Shown piece by piece: positions 27,301-36,300 of a DNA stretch of 64,000 bases (position 1 is its first letter; each line of letters opens with the position of its first letter). The stretch is from Holacanthus passer (lineage: Eukaryota; Chordata; Actinopteri; Pomacanthidae), in contig JAFREQ010000014.1 of NCBI GenBank assembly GCA_025331565.1, forward strand, positions 4,482,501 to 4,546,500. The letters are read 5' to 3'. The notes beneath the pieces were generated by a model that made no database searches, had not been told where the DNA came from, and was given only the letters and a program-made list of their open reading frames with translations. The position numbers and the translations under genes were made by a program.

Positions 27301-30300
27301 TATAAAGGCTGATGAACATTGAATGAATCGAGTGTTAGAGATGAGTCACAGTTTATGCAGGACTCTTATAGATAGAAGAGCAATGCTTACATATGAATAC
27401 CACCATATTTAGACTCCTTATGTACATTTCATGGACGGAGACAAAGAGCCTGCAGAAGTCCAGTCTGCATAGTTGTGTCCACTTTCTATACACGCCATGA
27501 AAAGGATCCTTTTTCACTGTCCCCGGTCTTAAAAAACAGATTTTTTTACCCCCAGACTAGTTCATCGTAACAAAAGCTGCAGTATGTATTGACAAGGCCG
27601 GGATGTTCCAGCCGGAGGTCTGTGAGCCCCAGTGAGATCATCTAATTATGTGTGATAATTTAGGATTAATGTCCATGAAGACAAAAAACAACCTCAAAAA
27701 ACACTGATGCTCGTTCTCATTTTAAGTTTTAATTTTAAGACCAAACTAACTGATTTCAGCTGGTAAAGTAAATGAAAGATGTATGAGTCTACTATTTGTA
27801 TCAGCGAGACTGATTTCAGGGCTGCCGCTGATGATTATTAATATTTTCCCGCTTGATTGATCTGCTTATTATTTCAATAACAAGTAATTGATTAATTGTT
27901 TGGTCACACACAAGACACGTACACAAGAACACAAGGTGATGTGTTGAGACTGCTTGTTTATTAGCCCCAAGGTATAAAAACCAGGTATATTAAGGTCAAC
28001 TATCATATGAGACAAAGAAAAGCAGTAAATTCTCACATTTGACTAACTGAAACCAGCAACAAAAACTACTAAAATTATCAATCTGCTTATTGTTTCCTCG
28101 ATTAATCGATTAATCACTCAGTCTCAAAATGTTATGTTATTGTTGTTTTAACTGACCAAAACCCAAAGATGTACAGTTTACTATTATAGACAAAACAAGA
28201 AAATAAAGCAGCAAATCTTTATGAGGTGGAACCCTGAGATGTTGATGAAAATTTACTTAAAGGATTAATTGATGATCAGTAGAGTTGCAGATTAATTTTC
28301 TGACCATAGACTGATGCATTGATTAACTAGTAACTACTTTAAACATAATTTCTGCAGTGAGAAAATCATGGAGGAGGAGTCTTTATTGGACTGTAACCCA
28401 ACTGTTGCTTCTACTGTAACAGTACGACCTCGAAATAAAACAGAATACGATCATTTACTAATCCCTTTTGACATACGCAATTGAAAACAGGACAAAGACA
28501 ATAATGTTTTACCTCATCAACTTCATTGATTTTTGTAAATACATGCTTATTCTGAATTTGATGAGAGCAACACATTTTAAACTGTTTGGGACAGGAGCAA
28601 GAAAAGACTGTGAAAGTTGTGGACTGATCCAAAAACACCAGTTTGGATCATTCCACAGGTAAACGGGTTCATTGGTAACAGTTGATAGGATCATGATTGG
28701 ATATGAAAGATTCATCCTGGAAAGACTCAGTCGTTCACAAGCAAGGATGGAGAGAGGTTCAACACTTTGTCAAACACATGATTGTATAAAGGATACTACT
28801 ACATGGGCTCAGGAACACTTTGTAAAACTGTTGTCAGTAAACACAATTTGTTTGCAAATGACTACATTCTGGTTTTATTTACGTTTTACACAGCATCCCA
28901 ACTTTTTTGAAATCATAGTTCTAGATTTAAATGTATACTCATACTCATACTTGGATTGTTTTTATTGGGGCATCTTTGACTTTGTGTTGTTCACATAATG
29001 CCCTTAATGACCTGTTTGTTTCTATTCTTAGTGTGTGAGTGACAGTCGTATGGGGCTCCTACACTAATCCTTTGTACAGTGTCTTTGTTTCTATTTTTAG
29101 ACTGTGACAGCTATCACTTCTGTGGATGTGAGGCGGAGACAGTGCATCTTTGTGTCTGTATATGTACCGTATATGTACTGTATATGTGTATGCATATGTA
29201 TATGCAGTGGTTGTGGTATGAAGAGGTCACAAGATAAATCGGAGGCATCGTGAGATGATTATCAGGATGGGAAAGTAGGACAAAATATATTTCTGCTGTC
29301 GAAATTTCTCTTTCGTGTTACACTTTTCTTGAGCTTTGCAATTTTTGTAAAATTAAATATTTAATTATTTGAATAACTCTGGAAACAACCTGTACACATA
29401 TGCAACCTGTGATAAGAAGACGCAGATACACTGAAACACTGCCCAGGGCACAGAAATACACCACAAATTAATGAACATTTAGGAAAAGAAGTAGAAATAT
29501 TATAATAATATATTAACTAATAACTAGCTAACTAATGTATAATATTAGCCTATTGCTATCCAGGGCTAAGTTATATATATAGCTCATATTTTCAGAGCCA
29601 CTGGCATCCACAGAAAACTGACCAGTATTTGAGAAAGCTGCAAAAAAAACTGGAAGAACCAACGACTAAGTCTGATTTTACAAGAAGACCTGTGTTATCG
29701 CGTTATTCTTTATACTCAGCAATTAAATTCTAACAATATTATTCTGAGGCAGGACAGAACCTCTCAGTAGTTGAGTGAACCAACTAGAAAACATTTGTGC
29801 AATGATGAACAAAAAAAAGCCTCCACGGATGTCAACAGCAAATAAAACAGCCAGGAAACAGGTCAGAATACCTGAGACCAAACCAAACTTTAATTTTTGT
29901 ATATTCTAGACGTCCTTTTTACAAAACATACTTTTCTGCATGTTTTGTAAAAAGGCCATTCAAAGACTCAGACCAGACTAAATAACAAAATGCAGTTACA
30001 AAACCAGCTGCTATAAAATGATGATTGTTCCCACTCAGAGAAGGACGGCACACTCAGTAATCCTCGAGGTCAGTGGGAACGATGGCGGGAACCAACTGAT
30101 AAGACGGACAGGATTAATGCTTTTCTTGTGTACATTTATCCCACAAGCTAATGTGAATTTTAAATATTATGACGGCAGCTGACTGAAATTAAAAGATAAC
30201 ATTTTGACAGAAGAAAAAAAATAGCACTGTGTGTTGGAACAAAGCCTTTTGAGCAGAAATTAAACAACATTCAACACATTTGATTTTTTAACACAGTTGG

Positions 30301-33300
30301 TTTGACTTTCAATTGGCTTTCAGCAAAATATTCAAATTAAATATATTAATTAATATTTAAGCACCAATTGTCAAAGACTGACATTTAAACAACTGAGACT
30401 TTTCCAGAACTAGTTTAGCTAAATGACTTTCAGCTTATGTTTTCTACATTGCTCTAAAGGAAAACATTTAGTAGAAATTAATAAGTTAGTAATAAGTAAG
30501 TTTTCTTTGTTGTCTATAATATTAATTTAAATATCTTTGGGGTTTGGACTGTGGGTCAGACATAAGTAATTTGAGTATGTCAACTTGAGCTTTGGGAAAC
30601 TGATGCACAATTTTTCTGACATTTTATGGCCCAAACTATTCATTATTTGAGAATTAAGAATCGAGAAAATAATCTACAGATAATCAAAAATATCAACAGA
30701 CCTTAAACACACACACACAATATGAGAGAGAAATTAGAATTAATAATAGATCATCTTTAAATATTAGATAATATGGATACGTTAAGAGATTTATGAGACT
30801 CAATGCCAAGAGTGAATTCAGTCACAGTTTAGCTGACGAATGGCTTAACTAGTTAACTAGTATTCACAGTTTGTGTACCAATAGTTTATGCGTGTGAGTG
30901 TAAATAATTGGATTGCCCAGTTATGGCTCAAGTATATCCATCTGGATTAGGTTTCTAAATACTCTGCAGCCCTTTATGGTCTATTTTCAGTACCAACGTC
31001 ACTGTGGTCCACGAAGCATATCATTTTTTTGAGTTGTTAAGAAAGTAGTGCTTGGCTGCTGGTGGTAAATTCTCAGATCTGATGACAGTAGAAATGCTAC
31101 TCAGGATGTTATCAGCTAATATCAGTAATGATATTAAACCAGAGTTAAAAGCCATAATGACAGCAAAGTAAAGAGGAAAAGATTCTATTAATGACCAACG
31201 CCAATGAATCTCATTCTTCTGCACTTTAGCCCAAAGCCTGATATGGTTGTTCTTAATGAGTCATTGAACATACCCCCGCATTGGTGTCAGTTTTACGGCC
31301 CTGTAATGATCGATTTACAGCTCAGGTGATCGCAGTTGTACCTGCGGGATATATATGTTAATGTACCTCTCACATGAGTGTCCCATGCAGAACAATGATA
31401 CTCAGAGCATGGAGCAGAGACTCTGAAAGAGTTTCTGTCCTCTGCGAGAAGTTGACGGATTTGACAGTCACAGATAGATGGTCGTATAACCTGATGTCAC
31501 CTGATTGGTTTTGATATTTAAAACAATAGAGGAGTATAAGTGAAGAGATGACAGGTGTGATAAACTAGTGTATAGTTCACTCTCCAAAGATAATGTTCAA
31601 ATGTGAGATTGCATGACTACAAACGTGCACATGTGGAGTGTCCATACCAGGCAATAAAAGTCAGTGCATTTTTCCATGTTCAGTTATTTTTTTTATGTAT
31701 TTGTTCAATAACACTATCATTTCAGCTGTTGAGTGTAGTGTGCAGACTAAAGGAGTTTTCACAGAAATGTCACAGGTAGCTTAGAGTTCATCCAGAGCCT
31801 CTGACCTCCTCAGCTCCATTAATGAACCCAAATCCTCTGAGCTTAAGCAGAACAAATACATCACTTTTAAAAAAACAAGGTAGCCGAGACAGTAATTCAT
31901 TGATTTGGAGACGCAGAGTTCCTGTTGTTTCCGATTAAAAATGTCATTTAGGGATGCGAGGAGACCCAAGCTGGATGCAGCAAACTGGGAACGCACGACT
32001 AGCACGCACAGGGTTAAAAAAGTGGTTGAGGCAAAGTGATAGCCCCGGGCAAATTTCAGTAAAAGGGGTGGCCTTGCAAGACAAAGGCACTAACTGTTAG
32101 CACCACATCCTGACATCAAGTGATACCCCATAAAGGAATAAATTCAGATTTTACATAAAACAACACAAATTTGAAAAAACTCATTGTGCTTTACTGAGAT
32201 TCCCTGACATGCATAACTAATTACTTTCCTTGCCTTTTAAAAGATGAGCTGGATGTGTCTGTCCTCATACTTGCAGGCTTAGTCTCCTGGTGCAACCAAG
32301 AGGGAAGCAGCCACAGCACCTCTTAGCTTAGATAGAAGTTAATCACAGAGGTTTTTCTATTTTTAAATTGGACGGATCAGGTTACTGTGAATGATGCTTG
32401 AGATGCTTGGATACCAACCTTATGAGGTATGTTTAAATTGCAAGTTGTCTTTTTTGGAGGAGAGGTATTTTTTTAAAATTCTGTATAAGTATGAGACTAA
32501 AATCTTACCCAATTTACTGTCTTAAAGTCAATACGGTTGTCCTTAATGATAACGGTGTTGATTGTGTATGTACATGTAGTGATAAACTATGTGTTATTAT
32601 TATATTAACCACAGGATCTGTTAGTCATTGCATCAAAAAATTCAGCCAATAGACAGGAGAGTTTAAATATAGAGCTGAAATTCAGCAGCAGTGCTTCATT
32701 TAAAACATGTTACAGCCTGACAAACATTATCTCTGAAGTTTGTTTATTTGCCTGTAGTAGATTTTCTGGATCATTAGTGCTGTGTGGGGATTAATGATCC
32801 ACAGCAATCAAATGTATCCATAATCGGGGAGTGCAGAGATGTGTGTGTGTGAGATTTTTGTTACGTAAAATATGTGGACCATAAATATAGAGAAGCAGAA
32901 AGTAGTAGTTGAAGAAAAATATGTAGAAATTGTTTTTTTACTGAGGCTCTTTGAGTTAACAGCACTTGACAGCTTCTCAAGAAAAATGCTTAATGCATTG
33001 AAGGCTTTGAAATCTGTGCCAAATTTATTTTAATATTAAAGTCAATACTATGTAATATGAGGGACAGGCAAGACTTTGAGGTATATTTAGAGTCTTCTTA
33101 ATCTAATAAAAGACTGCATGGCCAAAAGACATGAAATGTGGCTACAGGAATAATACAGTTGCAGTTTAAAGTGTGATTGTTTGAAATGAACTTCTCCTTC
33201 TCAGCAACATTTCATTTGCCAGTATGATTAAGGTGAATAGTTCTGATTTATTTCTAAACAAGCGACCCTGCTCTCATCTTTTTCCACCAATAGGTCCAGA

Positions 33301-36300
33301 CTCACCTGGAGAACCCGACCAAATACCACATCCAGCGCTCCCAGCAGCAGCAGGTGAAGCGGTACCTGGGAAAGCTTGGCTCGCAGGTGTTGAGCTTGCC
33401 CTGCCCCAACCAGTCCTCTGACCACGGGGGCATGCCGCCAGGGCCGGGCAACAGCGCCCCCAACAGCCCTATGGCCTTACTGACCTTGAACGCTAACTGC
33501 GAGAAAGAGGTGAGGTCTTATTCCGACTTATCACGGCATCTCACAGATTTCCCCCTTTCTTTACTCATTTAATCACACTTCTCTGCATGTCCTTTGCCCT
33601 TTGTGTTGTCTCGTTTTAGATGGATGATGTCATTGATGACATTATTAGTCTGGAGTCCAGTTATAGTGACGATATCCTCGGCCTCATGGATCCAGGACTT
33701 CAGATGGCAAACACGGTATGTGTGTGTTTACGTCACTTCACCCTAAACACTGAGCCTTCACTCTAAAGGTCACCACTTGAGGTTGTTTGCTTTGGTGTGT
33801 TTTGGGATAAAAATATCTAAATTTCATCTGTAAATTGGGAAATCTCAATAAAATCTTCAAAGAAAAACAAAATCTTGACCTTGTGTTTTGCCTTAGCTGT
33901 AAGCTAATTGGATACAGATATTTGAATGTTAAACTAGCTTTACTGACCTACCAGGAGGAGCATCAATAATCTCTATCCATTTGCCCAAATTGAAAGATAA
34001 GGAAATCACTGCTCCCAGCCAAGAAATAGTCCCACACATAACCTGCCCTTAAAACACATATTTTAATGTTGACACTTTTGTGTGTGTGTGTGTTTGCGGA
34101 TTAAACAAATGAGATACAATGTGTTGATTAGTGAGCTTTAGAGGTGCAGGTAGGTGGATATTTTTTAACCTTTGGCCTGAGCTGGGCTAACTGGATCCCC
34201 CTGTTCCCAGTCTTTATGCTATGCTGAACAAAACTTGCTGTAGCCTTACATGACAGTACAGGTATCTATCTTCAAGCACAACTCTTTCCCAAATTTTTTG
34301 AGCTATTCCTTTATCAGTGACATCACGCTTATTTGCATATTGTAACCACTTTTCTTACTTTGTAATGGGCTTGTTTTAGGTCACTACCCTCCACATCATG
34401 CTCATCCTGTGATGCTGATTAGCGTCTATATGGGGGTTGTATTGCTTTCTATATTGTTTAATGTCTTTGCTGTGTGTACTCAGATCCCTGTGCCTGCTAA
34501 CCTCATGGACATGTATGGTAATCAGGGCATGTCCCAGCAAGGTCTACCCATAAGCAACTCCTGCCCTGCCAACCTGCCCAACATCAAAAGGGAATACTCT
34601 GGTGAGCGGCACAATCTGTCACAGCAAGAGACACACAAATACAACAATGCCTGGTTTCTGTCATTACAATATATCTACCAAATGTTTACAGATTCAGCTT
34701 CTCTATTGCATGGAAAGGCTCTAACAATGCATATGAAGCTCTACTCTCCAGGCCTTTGTGCAACCTATAATATAGTATTTTATTAATAATCCAGTTCTTG
34801 TAATCCCCCTCTGTGTCGGGGATATTGATTGCACATGACTGACGTGTTTATTTCAATGTATATTTGTATCCATTCTGCACATTTTAATATTGAAAACAAA
34901 ATGTTTTGTCACATAGTTTCACAGTCCCCGGCCATCATGCATATGCTGGATAAGTCTGGATCCTGTGGCAAATTTGACAACTATCAAAGGCCTGAAGGGT
35001 TCCCTGTGGGTACGTGTGGTTCATTAGCCTCCTTCAAAGCCATTTTTCATACTTGCGCTGCACTGTTTTCTTTTATTGACCAATCAAAACGTTTTTTTCA
35101 GAAGCTGAGGTAAGAGCTATGGCAAAGGAAAGGCAGAAGAAGGATAACCATAATTTGAGTGAGTTTTTATTGCACTTTAATTACTCTTAATTATGCATAT
35201 AACACTGTAAATGTTTGAAAATACTTAGATGTGGTTATGGTTGTCTTTGCGGCGTCTTCTTTATTACACTATAAAAAAAAAAATCATCATAAATTTTCAG
35301 ATGGTGTTCTATCAACTAATCATTGATTTTTTATTTTTTTGCTCTTCTGTTATTGTGTCCTGTAGTTGAGAGAAGACGACGGTTTAACATCAATGATCGA
35401 ATCAAGGAATTGGGAACTTTAATTCCAAAATCCAATGACCCGTAAGTTATTTAATTTATTCAAAGGACTGCAAAGAGATCTTTTCCTAATGTGATTTTAA
35501 TGTAACCCAAAAGTTCCTGTTCTGTGCAAAAATGTATTTTAAAGTTCAGCTGAAGATAACGTGAGTCTTTTTGGTACAAAATCCCCTCTGTCTTTTTATT
35601 CCTCAACTACATCTAATCAAGTAGACACTGTCAGAGGAAACAACACAAAGGGACCTTTCTTTGCCAAAAATGCTGTAACATCTGAAGTTACCCACTTGAT
35701 TTGTACAACTCAGAGTTGAACCCTCATATTAGCTTCAGCTGAACTTTGGAATGCATTTCATTAGACTTCATCCCCCATCTTTTATGCTGAGATGATATGT
35801 CAGTATTGTTAATGACAGACTTTAAAAAAAAAAAAGTGAAACCATCTTTAGTCAATGGGCCTGTTCAGTGGCAGATCTGTTGGTTTTACATAATTTAAGG
35901 AGACACAAAGTGGTTAAAGGCTTTCTGTCTGTACCGACACTTCACAGTTAAATTCAGCACATTAAGCCCTTTTCCTGTGGCTCCTGGAAGATCCCAGCAA
36001 CCCCTTTTGTTGTCTCTCCACCCATGGTTGTTTTGCTAAACCCCAGCTGGGTGCTCCTCCCACACATCCACCTCCATACACACAAACTCAGAGACTGCCT
36101 TTTACAAACAGACCTGGCTTAACATCATTGTTATTATGGATGACACATAATGAAGAAGAAAACATGCATGTGCTTGTGGGCATTAGTCACGTTCAATATT
36201 AATATTAACTCATTAATTTAAATGCCTGCCCTTAACACACTTCTCAGAATAATTGTTAGGGGAGGGATTTTTTTCATTTAGTCTAGTGAAGATATGCCAT

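Larger units (their letters stand above)
24154..33293 (+). other. mitf: mitf intron 2 (9.1 kb) containing an alternative first exon
   Basis: Mostly AT-rich non-coding DNA. It holds a (GT)n at 24338-24374, a Tc1-like deleted element at about 28417-28928, a long-arm hairpin at 29914-29955, dispersed repeat copies near 27820-27905 and 28078-28332, and the 1M-like exon at 32394-32426. Confidence 0.75.
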
